Source: Mucilaginibacter xinganensis
GTDB lineage: Bacteria; Bacteroidota; Bacteroidia; Sphingobacteriales; Sphingobacteriaceae
Length of the DNA: 64,000 bases
Assembly: GCA_026225055.1 (NCBI GenBank)
Contig: JAMFSA010000076.1
Location: forward strand, 1 to 64,000
Direction of reading: 5' to 3'
Shown here: in pieces, positions 54,901 to 62,719 of the stretch
How the letters are laid out: each line of letters opens with the position of its first letter
Numbering within the stretch: the stretch's first letter is position 1
The notes under the pieces: generated by a model
The model's database searches: none
The model's input: the letters and a program-made list of their open reading frames with translations, nothing else
Told to the model about the DNA's origin: nothing
Program-made: the position numbers and the translations under genes

Positions 54901-55158
54901 ACTCCAATGACCAACTCAATATTTAACTATCAAAATGCTGCTTACCTGAGGCTTAAAAGCTTAGAGATCGGCTACAACTTACCTAATAAATTTTTATCGC
55001 AGATAGGGGTTAAAGGGGTAAGGGTATTTGTGAACGGTTATAACCTGTTCACCATTACCGATGTTAAGTATGTTGACCCTGAACACCCATCAGGTACTTA
55101 CGGTTACTTGTACCCGCTTGATAAATTGTACAACGTAGGTTTAAATGTTAAATTCTAA
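51934..55158 (+). CDS. SusC-type TonB-dependent transporter (second locus)
   Basis: This 1074-residue outer-membrane protein has a long N-region and signal (about 1-43, IFAQ), a carboxypeptidase-regulatory-like domain (about 47-125, IQGTVSDEKGDTMPGVSV), and the SusC signature VVVVGYGTQKKVSLTSAV. The plug contains VVDGVEMPDFS and SVYGVKAANGVILITTKKGK, and the barrel ends NVGLNVKF. The partner SusD gene begins 12 bases after its stop. The downstream GH92 enzyme points to a mannose-containing oligosaccharide as cargo. Confidence 0.95.
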   Translation: MKKIFTSCGRLISLCPAKLKVIRSPHLSLLVCLLLLPAFIFAQSTNKIQGTVSDEKGDTMPGVSVMIKGTTYGTTTDVSGKFTISATKGTTLVFTFVSYGKKEVVVGDQQTITVKLAPASSNLDEVVVVGYGTQKKVSLTSAVTSINAAEIVTTKNENVENMLTGKVAGLQVVQNTAEPGDFANNISIRGMGNPLIVVDGVEMPDFSVTGGNGDNSVGSSNILTRLDPNDIESVSVLKDAAASVYGVKAANGVILITTKKGKAGSLQLTYSGTFGSQVPSGLPKPVDATQYMTLVNQQSQHQANGGRIIYSPADFAAYADGSKQSTDWYDAVFKKSAMQEQHNLTATGGTENTQYLLSAGFTDQDGLLTSNDLDYKRYNVRSNVTSKIGKNITVNLNLSAIMDQKNSPAEPFWYTTRETWRELPTETFYANNNPMYLWQGSVDGGNPLAYGNSDVNGYSTQNNKFFNGSLSIDYKIPFVDGLTLKGLYSFNDQIQDNKMYQQSYNLYTYDSSTQTYIAHQNNTPGSVTRQYYNYPQNTDQLSLNYAHSFGKHNLSALLLYEGNEQSADNFEDYRQLAIPVDQLIAGNSALQNATQTTNGLSDYATNSVVGRVTYDYAGKYLGEFSFRNDQSSKFAPGQKSGFFPSGSVGWRISDEDFWKNSSALSFIDNLKFRASYGVLGDDGTLFYQFLSGYNYPANGSNNQLPTGAVFGNNFVNAVQSTGLPNPNVTWSTSHTFDVGADIDLWKGLLGITFDYFIRNRTGLLATSVLQVPDVLGATLPEENINGDRTKGFDFEISHHYHIGKFSYNIKGTFSYTNTMNTTYAESQHGNSYLDWLNNQANRNQGIQWGYGSAGQYQNYGQIVNSPVYVNRGTVVGDYNYQDWNGDGQIDGNDNHPIAYGGNPNGLPAVPKITYGLTLGGSYDGFDISMLWQGTGMYSVSYIEQLNIPLWGGGSALTQFMNDYHPADPNADPYNPNTVWVPGHFAYTGTTPMTNSIFNYQNAAYLRLKSLEIGYNLPNKFLSQIGVKGVRVFVNGYNLFTITDVKYVDPEHPSGTYGYLYPLDKLYNVGLNVKF

Positions 55159-55170
55159 TTGAAAGAAATC

Positions 55171-57108
55171 ATGAAAAAATATAACTATATATTATTAACC
55201 TTATTTGTGTGTTTAACGGCTTGCAGAAAGCTGGATATACCACCAAAAAATATCATTCAGGATCCTGACGTATTTTCAACCCCGGCAGGTATACAAGCCT
55301 ACATGGCACGCCTTTACAGCGAGTTGCCGATTGAAGATTTCAGGTATTCACCTCAGCGTGGTTTAAACTTCTTCTGGATCATCAGCCCTACACCCGCTAC
55401 AACAGGCGAGGCACTAAGCCGTGACCAGACAAGCTCTATGCAGGAAAACCTTGGAGGTTGGAATAATGATCTTTGGTCGGGTTCTTACACCACTATTCGT
55501 GATTGTGATTACTTTATACAAACATTGCCTAGTTATGCAAGTAACTTTAGTACAGCGCAGGTAAATGCCTGGTTAGGCGAAGCATACTTTGTACGTGGCA
55601 TGACCTATTTTGCATTAGTAAAACGTATTGGCGGTGTACCCATCGTAAACAAAACGTTAAACTACACAGTAGGTACAAGTACCGATGAGCTGAAAATACC
55701 ACGATCATCTGAGCAAGCAGTTTGGGATCAGGTAGCCAGCGATTTTGATTTTGCTATCGCGAACTTACCTGCAGCAAATACTGACCAGGCTGATGGCAGC
55801 CGTGCAAATAAATACGTTGCCGCTGCATTTGAGTCGAGGGCGATGCTATATGCCGGTACAATTGCCAAATACAATACCACCACTTTATTTGATGGGCAAA
55901 AGAATCAGCTTTGCGGTATCCCAGCCAGCGCAGCTAACGGTTATTTTCTGAAAGCTTATACTGCGGCTAAAATGCTTGATGGTGTTTACAGCTTGTATTT
56001 AAAATCATGGTCAGCAACTGATAAAACTGCACAGTACCAGAATTTTGTGAACTTGTTCTCTGATGCAAGCAGCAGCGAAAGCATATTTGTAAGGGAATAC
56101 CAGTATCCAAACTCAGTACATGGTTACGATGCTTACAATGTGCCACGCCAGCTGATAGGGCCAAACGGTTATTCATCCGAAGTAAACCCGACCCTTGATT
56201 TTGTGGAGATGTTTGATGGTATCCCTAAAAATTCAAATGGTACCATCCAAAACCTTGACGCAAGCGGCCACTATGCTTTATTTACTAACACAATGGACCT
56301 GTTTGCTAATGCCGAGCCAAGGCTGCGTGCTACAGTAATACTTCCGGGAGATGCATTTAAAGGTGAAAATATAGAGATACGCCGTGGTATATATACAGGC
56401 CCTTCTGCAGGGGGTATTAGCCCGCTGTTGCCTGCCGGTTCAAGATCACAATATCCGCTTACCAATCTGGTGGTATCGGCTACCTCTACACAAACGGCCT
56501 ACACCTTACCTGGTGGAACATTAATGAACCCTGCCGGTTTGAGCGGCATTTTTACAGGCGACCAAACCTGCGCAATTTCGGGCTTCTCAGTACGTAAATG
56601 GTTAAATCCTAACTTAGCAACATCGCAAGTGTTAGAAAACAACGAGACCCAAACATGGATAGAGATGCGTTACGCTGAGGTTTTATTGAACCGTGCCGAG
56701 GCTGCTTTTGAATTGAACAGCGCCGGCCAAAGTGGTGCTACTAATTATACGCAGGATGCCTTTACTATCATCAATGAAATACGTTCAAGGGCGGGTGCAA
56801 CGTTGTTGACAAGCGCAGGTGCAATGACCATTGATACTGTACGTATTGAAAGAAGAAAAGAGCTGGCATTTGAAAATAAAACTTATTGGGATTTGAAAAG
56901 ATGGAGAACCTTCTCAAAAGAGCAGAACGGAACCATTTACCGTATCCTGATGCCATTCTATTCAGCACAGGCAGGCAAATATTTCTTTGATGCCCGTACC
57001 GATGAGCGTAACGATGTTTACACCTACGACCCAAGATGGTACTATGAGCAAATACCTCAGGGTGCTATATCAAAAAGTCCAAACTTAGTTCAAAACCCAG
57101 GTTATTAA
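55171..57108 (+). CDS. SusD/RagB family surface glycan-binding lipoprotein (second locus)
   Basis: This 645-residue lipoprotein has lipobox LTAC (Cys18) followed by RKLDIPPKN. The helical SusD fold includes WLGEAYFVRGMTYFALVKRIGGVPIV, and the C-terminal signature VRIERRKELAFENKTYWDLKRWR is complete. I chose ATG 55171; a TTG at 55159 abuts the SusC stop and adds four residues. It is longer than the first SusD here, mostly between residues 360 and 470. Confidence 0.94.
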   Translation: MKKYNYILLTLFVCLTACRKLDIPPKNIIQDPDVFSTPAGIQAYMARLYSELPIEDFRYSPQRGLNFFWIISPTPATTGEALSRDQTSSMQENLGGWNNDLWSGSYTTIRDCDYFIQTLPSYASNFSTAQVNAWLGEAYFVRGMTYFALVKRIGGVPIVNKTLNYTVGTSTDELKIPRSSEQAVWDQVASDFDFAIANLPAANTDQADGSRANKYVAAAFESRAMLYAGTIAKYNTTTLFDGQKNQLCGIPASAANGYFLKAYTAAKMLDGVYSLYLKSWSATDKTAQYQNFVNLFSDASSSESIFVREYQYPNSVHGYDAYNVPRQLIGPNGYSSEVNPTLDFVEMFDGIPKNSNGTIQNLDASGHYALFTNTMDLFANAEPRLRATVILPGDAFKGENIEIRRGIYTGPSAGGISPLLPAGSRSQYPLTNLVVSATSTQTAYTLPGGTLMNPAGLSGIFTGDQTCAISGFSVRKWLNPNLATSQVLENNETQTWIEMRYAEVLLNRAEAAFELNSAGQSGATNYTQDAFTIINEIRSRAGATLLTSAGAMTIDTVRIERRKELAFENKTYWDLKRWRTFSKEQNGTIYRILMPFYSAQAGKYFFDARTDERNDVYTYDPRWYYEQIPQGAISKSPNLVQNPGY

Positions 57109-57118
57109 TATATTAAAG

Positions 57119-57874
57119 ATGAAAAAGCTATTCTATTATACCGCATTCTGTCTGGCAGTAATTGCCGGCAATTCGTGCAGCAAAATTGATAATTACCCCG
57201 CGCCATCTGATACCATAAACGGCAGCACAATTGACGAGGGAACAGGAGCAACCGTACAAACAGAAATTGGCGGCGGTGGTACCCGTGTTAAATTGCTGGA
57301 AACAAGTTACAGCGCTAATCCTACGCCTGAGTATTTCCAGTCGATGCAGGATGGTACGTTTAACGACGATAAAATATTTGCTGCAACATACAAGGTTTCA
57401 GTTGAAGGTCCGTTTGTACCATTGGTGACTACAGATAATACAGGTACAGTTACAGCCGATTCGAGCCAGACCATTAAGTTAACAAGCAAAGCAACGCTTA
57501 ACTTTAAAGTTCAGCCTTTTTTAAGGGTTGAATGGGTTGGCAAACCGGTGTTCAATGCTGATAGTACAGTTACCGTGCAGGTTAAAATTACCCGTGGTAC
57601 TAGCAATCCAAACTACCAGCTGGATATTACCGACATTAACCTGTATGTAAGCAATACGCAGTACGATGGTAATAACAATTACGATCCACGCTACTCAAAA
57701 CTGGTTTCATATAGTGGTTCAACCGGTACTGCGTTATTGGGCCAAACAATAACCATTACCACTATGGGCGGTGCAATGCCGGCGCAGGATGTATACTTCC
57801 GTGTTGGCGCGAGGATCAACGCCGGGCTTGATGAGTATAACTACAATGCCCCAATGTCTGCAAAATATCCGTGA
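57119..57874 (+). CDS. DUF3823 lipoprotein
   Basis: This 251-residue lipoprotein has lipobox GNSC (Cys20) followed by SKIDNYPAPSDTINGSTIDEGTGATVQTE, the typical DUF3823 opening. It appears to be two beta-sandwich domains (about 25-130 and 135-250). DUF3823 proteins are encoded after SusD in many polysaccharide loci and are thought to be surface glycan binders. It follows SusD by ten bases and is followed by a terminator. Confidence 0.82.
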   Translation: MKKLFYYTAFCLAVIAGNSCSKIDNYPAPSDTINGSTIDEGTGATVQTEIGGGGTRVKLLETSYSANPTPEYFQSMQDGTFNDDKIFAATYKVSVEGPFVPLVTTDNTGTVTADSSQTIKLTSKATLNFKVQPFLRVEWVGKPVFNADSTVTVQVKITRGTSNPNYQLDITDINLYVSNTQYDGNNNYDPRYSKLVSYSGSTGTALLGQTITITTMGGAMPAQDVYFRVGARINAGLDEYNYNAPMSAKYP

Positions 57875-57885
57875 TCATAATTTTC

Positions 57886-57913
57886 AAGGAGGGTTAACAG
57901 CCCTCCTTTTTTT
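57886..57913 (+). terminator. Intrinsic terminator after DUF3823 gene
   Basis: aaggaggg (57886-57893) pairs with ccctcctt (57901-57908) around a seven-base loop, and T continues to 57913. It ends or thins the SusC-SusD-DUF3823 transcript before the enzyme genes. Confidence 0.85.
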
Positions 57914-57942
57914 ATAAAATATTAGAAATAACAAACATCTGC

Positions 57943-60120
57943 ATGAAAAAAACTGTCCTTTTTTGTAGTTTACTGGCTATGTCATTTGCCGGTTTCGCAC
58001 AAAATAATCCTGATACCGGGCGACAAAAAACAGCTTTCCAAACCAGCAGCCCCTGGATACCGCAAATTGATGTACGATCAGACGTAGCGATTGTATACGG
58101 CACTAATGACCGCCCTGGCGTAACATTTGAACAGCGCGTACAATCATGGCGCGATAGGGGTTACCAAACCGCTTTTATGACTGGTATTGCATGGGGTACC
58201 TACTTTGATTACTTCCTGGGTAAATGGGATGGCAAAAACCACTTGGGGATAGGACAGGTAACCCAAAAGGGCGACACTATTTTTCATGGCAAAAACATGC
58301 CTTATGTAGTTCCGGTACAGTCGTTTATTGAGTACATGAAAACCGCTGTGGTAAAAAGGGTGATAGATGCCGGTATAACTACCATATTTTTAGAAGAGCC
58401 CGAGTTTTGGGCACGTTCCGGGTATAGCCAGCCGTTTAAGGATGAGTGGCAAAAATATTATGGGTTCCCGTGGCGCCCGCAGGATGCATCCGCAGAGAAC
58501 ACCTATTTATCAAGCAAATTAAAATACCAGCTATTTTATAATGCTATAAAACAAGTTTCAGACTATGCCAAGGCGTACGGCAAAAGCAAGGGCCAGAATG
58601 TGAAGGTTTATATAGCTACTCACTCGCTGGTAAACTACTCTTCATGGCAAATTGTGAGTCCGGAAGCTAGTTTAGCATCATTACCCGGTATTGATGGTTA
58701 CATAGCCCAGGTTTGGACAGGTACTTCGCGTGAGCCTACATACTTTAATGGTGAGCGAAAAGAAAGGGTATTTGAAAATGCTTTTCTTGAATACGGTTCA
58801 ATGGTATCAATGACCGCACCGACAGGCAGAAAACTGTTCTTTTTGACCGATCCTATCGAAGATTGGCCACGTGATTGGGCCGACTATCGCAAAAATTACG
58901 AAGCCACGTTCACGGCTGAAATACTTTATCCCATGATTGATAATTATGAGGTAATGCCATGGCCCGAGCGGATCTATACACGCCCGTACAAAATAGCACA
59001 CAGCGATTCGAGCGTGTTGATACCTAAGTCTTACTCAACACAAATGCAGATCATGATCAACGTGTTGAACCAGATGCCGCTATCGCCAAACCGTGTAACA
59101 GGGGTGAATAATATTGGTGTGTTGATGAGTAATTCATTAATGTTCCAGCGTTTCCCAACACACAATGGCTTTGAAGACCCGCAGTTCTCTAATTTTTACG
59201 GACAAACGCTACCGCTGTTAAAACGTGGTATCCCGGTGCAAACTGTACATATGGAAAACCTTGCCTATGCACAAACGCTGCAAAATATAAAGGTTTTGGT
59301 AATGAGTTATTCAAACATGAAACCAACCAACCCCGAGGTACATAAATATATTGCCGATTGGGTTAAAAAAGGCGGCGTACTGATCTATTGCGGCCGTGAT
59401 AATGATCCATACCAAAGTGTAATGGAATGGTGGGATACGAAAGGAAATAAGTTTACGGCACCATCACAGCACTTGTTTAAATTATTAAATGTTGATACTG
59501 CTGCAAATAACAAAGGCTATAAAGTTGGTAAAGGCATGGTTTACATTGTAAGGCAAAATCCTAAAGAGTTTGTGCTGCAGCCAAATAGTGATGCTAATTA
59601 CACCAACCTGGTAAAGCAAGCCTATGAAAAGGATGCCCACGCTGGTAAAATAACTTATAAAAACAGCTTATACCTTGAACGTGGTCCGTATGATATCATC
59701 TCGGTAATGGATGAAAATGATGACAGCAAACCATATACCGTAAAAGGCCCGGTTATTGATCTTTTCGATCCGCAGTTATCAGTGTTGAGCGAGAAAGTTG
59801 TAAACCCGGGTGAACAATCTTTATTGTATGATCTTAGTCGCGTTGCTGATAAAAACAAGCCGCAGGTGCTGGCATCGGCATCAAGAATTTATAATGAGCA
59901 GGTACAATCTGGCAGCTATTCATTCGTGGCAAAGAGTCCTAAAAATACGGTGAATAGTGTACGTGTGCTGCTGCCATCGCAACCAAAAGAAACTGTAGTT
60001 ACCGATAGTAGCGGTAATACAATAAGCGATGTAAAAACATCGTGGGATAAAAGTACAAATACATTATACATGGGCTTTGATAATAGCCCCGATGGTGTAA
60101 AGGTGAATTTGAAATGGTAA
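57943..60120 (+). CDS. Unclassified exported putative glycosidase (TIM-barrel-like, 725 aa)
   Basis: This protein has a signal peptide (residues 1-20, GFAQ). The N-terminal 400 residues look like a clan GH-A type barrel: IVYGTNDRPGVTFEQRVQSWRDRGY, then TIFLEEPEFW with Glu151-Glu152-Pro153-Glu154 at a probable strand end, QVWTGTSREP and FLTDPIEDWPRDW. Residues about 400-500 resemble the glutamine-amidotransferase-like domain found after the barrel in GH42 (VLVMSYSNMKPTNPEVHKYIADWVKKGGVLIYCG). A beta-sandwich ends it. I cannot assign a family. Its place between SusD/DUF3823 and GH92 genes supports a glycan-degrading role. Confidence 0.65.
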   Translation: MKKTVLFCSLLAMSFAGFAQNNPDTGRQKTAFQTSSPWIPQIDVRSDVAIVYGTNDRPGVTFEQRVQSWRDRGYQTAFMTGIAWGTYFDYFLGKWDGKNHLGIGQVTQKGDTIFHGKNMPYVVPVQSFIEYMKTAVVKRVIDAGITTIFLEEPEFWARSGYSQPFKDEWQKYYGFPWRPQDASAENTYLSSKLKYQLFYNAIKQVSDYAKAYGKSKGQNVKVYIATHSLVNYSSWQIVSPEASLASLPGIDGYIAQVWTGTSREPTYFNGERKERVFENAFLEYGSMVSMTAPTGRKLFFLTDPIEDWPRDWADYRKNYEATFTAEILYPMIDNYEVMPWPERIYTRPYKIAHSDSSVLIPKSYSTQMQIMINVLNQMPLSPNRVTGVNNIGVLMSNSLMFQRFPTHNGFEDPQFSNFYGQTLPLLKRGIPVQTVHMENLAYAQTLQNIKVLVMSYSNMKPTNPEVHKYIADWVKKGGVLIYCGRDNDPYQSVMEWWDTKGNKFTAPSQHLFKLLNVDTAANNKGYKVGKGMVYIVRQNPKEFVLQPNSDANYTNLVKQAYEKDAHAGKITYKNSLYLERGPYDIISVMDENDDSKPYTVKGPVIDLFDPQLSVLSEKVVNPGEQSLLYDLSRVADKNKPQVLASASRIYNEQVQSGSYSFVAKSPKNTVNSVRVLLPSQPKETVVTDSSGNTISDVKTSWDKSTNTLYMGFDNSPDGVKVNLKW

Positions 60121-60138
60121 TTTTTTTAACAATTGGTT

Positions 60139-60196
60139 TAGCAGTAGCTTTACTTCCCGTACATACAAAATATGTACGGGAGTTTGCTGCTTTTGG
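60139..60196 (+). terminator. Terminator after the 725-residue protein gene
   Basis: cccgtacata (60156-60165) pairs perfectly with tatgtacggg (60171-60180) around CAAAA. Outer agcag/ctgct arms extend the stem, and TTTT follows at 60191-60194. The remaining bases to 60282 show no clear promoter. Confidence 0.8.
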
Positions 60197-60282
60197 GCCT
60201 GCGGTTATCCGCTCTCCAATGCCGCTTTATCACAATAAAATAACATAATACATACGGGTGCTTCCCCGAAAATAAACTCTTG

Positions 60283-62559
60283 ATGAAAAAAACACTTCTA
60301 ACGGCATTAGCCTTTTTACCCTTCATTACACTGGCACAGGTTAAAGATGCAAACCTGGTTGATTACATTAACCCGCTGATGGGAACGGCATCAAAGCCCA
60401 TCATGTCAAACGGAAATACTTACCCCGCAGTAGCCGTACCCTGGGGCATGAACTTCTGGACGCCGCAAACCGGTAAAATGGGCGACGGCTGGCAGTATAC
60501 CTACGATGCTGATAAGATCCGCGGGTTTAAGCAAACCCATCAACCTTCGCCATGGATGAATGATTATGGCATGTTCTCTATTTTTCCTGAATCAGGCGCG
60601 TTAAAGCTTGATGAAAATGATCGCGCAAGCTGGTTCTCGCACAAGGCTGAAACTGCTAAGCCATATTACTACAGCGTTTACCTGGCCGATTATGATATCA
60701 CTACCGAAATTACCCCAACAGAACGCGCGGCTAACTTCAGACTTACTTTCCCTAAAAGTGATAGCTCACACATTATTATCGATGCTTTCGACAAAGGATC
60801 GTATGTAAAGATCATCCCTGGCAAGCAGGAAATAATTGGTTACAGTACCAAAAACAGCGGTGCGGTGCCTGAAAACTTTAAGGACTATTTTGTTATTTAT
60901 ATCGATAAACCTTTTGAGCAAACATCGGTATGGGAAAGCCTGAAAGAAAATAAAGGCACGTTAGAATATAAAGGCGACCACGCGAGCGCGGTTGTCAGCT
61001 TTAAAACTAATAAGGGTGAGCAGGTGCACCTGCGTGTAGCTTCATCATTCATCAGCATTGAGCAAGCGGAATTGAATTTAAAACGCGAGCTGGGTAACGA
61101 CAGCTTTGATGCTACCGAACAAAAAGCTAAAGCCGTTTGGAACAAAACACTGAACCATGTGAATGTTGAAGGCGGCACCATCGACCAAACCCGTACATTT
61201 TACTCATGCCTGTACCGCATGCTTTTCTTCCCGAACAGGATGTACGAAGTAGATGCAAAAGGGCAGACGGTGCATTACAGTCCGTTCAATGGCAAAGTGA
61301 TGCCGGGCTATTTGTTTGCGGGTACTGGTTTCTGGGATACCTTCAGGGCCTTATATCCATTCCTAAACCTGGTTTATCCATCTATAAATAAAGAGATGCA
61401 GGAAGGCTTGGTGAACGATTACAAAGAAGGTGGCTGGCTGCCGGAATGGTCGAGCCCGGGTTATGCTGATTGTATGGTGGGGAATAACTCCGCCTCGGTA
61501 GTTGCCGAAGCTTATTTAAAAGGCGCGCGTGGTTATGATATTGAAACTTTGTTCGAGGCATTAAAGCATGGCGCCAACAATACGGGCCCTAATGCTACAG
61601 GCCGCAGGGGAGTTGAGTATTATAACAAACTGGGTTATGTACCTTACAACGTTAAGATAAACGAGAATGCAGCCCGTACTTTAGAATATGCGTATGATGA
61701 TTTTGCAATTTATAGTTTAGGCAAGGCGTTAGGCAAACCGGAGTCCGAGATCGGTATCTATAAAAAACGCAGTATGAACTATAAAAACTTGTTCGACCCT
61801 GAAACAGGTTTAATGCGTGGTAAAAATGAGGATGGTTCATTTGAAAAGCCATTCAATCCATTTAAATGGGGCGATGCCTTTACTGAGGGTAACAGTTGGC
61901 ATTATACCTGGGGCGTTTTCCAGGATATACAAGGTTTGATGGGCCTGATGGGTGGAAGAGAAAAATTTGTGGCAAAGCTTGATTCTGTATTTTCATTGCC
62001 GCCGATTTTTGATGACAGTTATTATGGCACTACTATACATGAGATCCGTGAAATGCAGATTGCAGGTATGGGCCAGTACGCGCATGGTAACCAGCCAATA
62101 CAGCACATGATATACCTGTACGGCTATGCAGGCGAGCCATGGAAAACCCAATACTGGGCACGCGAAACCATGAACCGTATGTATAGGGCAACGCCCGATG
62201 GCTATTGCGGAGATGAGGATAACGGGCAAACATCAGCCTGGTACGTGTTTTCAGCAATAGGTTTTTACCCGGTATGCCCGGTTAGTACGCAATATGTACT
62301 GGGTGCGCCATTGTTTAAAAAAATAACCGTAAACCTGGAGAACGGCAAGAAAATAATTGTTAACGCACCAAAAAACAGTGCCGACAACAAGTATGTTAAC
62401 ACTATGAACTATAATGGTAAACCATACGATTTGAACTGGGTTGGCCATTCATCATTATTACAAGGTGCGGTTATTGATCTGGATATGGCCCCGCAACCTA
62501 ATAAAACCCGCGGCATAAAAGCTGACGATGTGCCGTATTCGCTATCTAATGAAAAATAA
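60283..62559 (+). CDS. GH92 alpha-mannosidase
   Basis: This 758-residue enzyme has a signal peptide (about 1-19, LAQ) and opens DANLVDYINPLMGTASKP, typical of GH92. An N-terminal beta-sandwich (about 20-265) precedes the (alpha/alpha)6 domain. Expected catalytic groups are present: Glu535 in TEGNSWHYTW as acid, and Asp644 and Asp646 in GDEDNGQTSAWYVF as base region, plus calcium-site residues. GH92 enzymes remove alpha-linked mannose by inversion. The linkage preference cannot be told here. The ATG at 60283 is used; the preceding TTG overlaps it. Confidence 0.93.
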   Translation: MKKTLLTALAFLPFITLAQVKDANLVDYINPLMGTASKPIMSNGNTYPAVAVPWGMNFWTPQTGKMGDGWQYTYDADKIRGFKQTHQPSPWMNDYGMFSIFPESGALKLDENDRASWFSHKAETAKPYYYSVYLADYDITTEITPTERAANFRLTFPKSDSSHIIIDAFDKGSYVKIIPGKQEIIGYSTKNSGAVPENFKDYFVIYIDKPFEQTSVWESLKENKGTLEYKGDHASAVVSFKTNKGEQVHLRVASSFISIEQAELNLKRELGNDSFDATEQKAKAVWNKTLNHVNVEGGTIDQTRTFYSCLYRMLFFPNRMYEVDAKGQTVHYSPFNGKVMPGYLFAGTGFWDTFRALYPFLNLVYPSINKEMQEGLVNDYKEGGWLPEWSSPGYADCMVGNNSASVVAEAYLKGARGYDIETLFEALKHGANNTGPNATGRRGVEYYNKLGYVPYNVKINENAARTLEYAYDDFAIYSLGKALGKPESEIGIYKKRSMNYKNLFDPETGLMRGKNEDGSFEKPFNPFKWGDAFTEGNSWHYTWGVFQDIQGLMGLMGGREKFVAKLDSVFSLPPIFDDSYYGTTIHEIREMQIAGMGQYAHGNQPIQHMIYLYGYAGEPWKTQYWARETMNRMYRATPDGYCGDEDNGQTSAWYVFSAIGFYPVCPVSTQYVLGAPLFKKITVNLENGKKIIVNAPKNSADNKYVNTMNYNGKPYDLNWVGHSSLLQGAVIDLDMAPQPNKTRGIKADDVPYSLSNEK

Positions 62560-62626
62560 GCTTTTATATTCAGGGTTTCAACTAAGGATTAGATGCCTTT
62601 TTTAATGCCTTATATATTTGAGCACC

Positions 62627-62661
62627 AAAACACCCCGGTTTTAATTAATTGGGGTGTTTTT
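62627..62661 (+). terminator. Terminator after GH92 gene
   Basis: aaaacacccc (62627-62636) pairs with ggggtgtttt (62651-62660), ten base pairs, with a 14-base loop, followed by T. Confidence 0.8.
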
Positions 62662-62719
62662 GAACAATTAAACTACAACAACGTTATTATAAACCCGTTA
62701 TAAATTACAGGAATATCTT

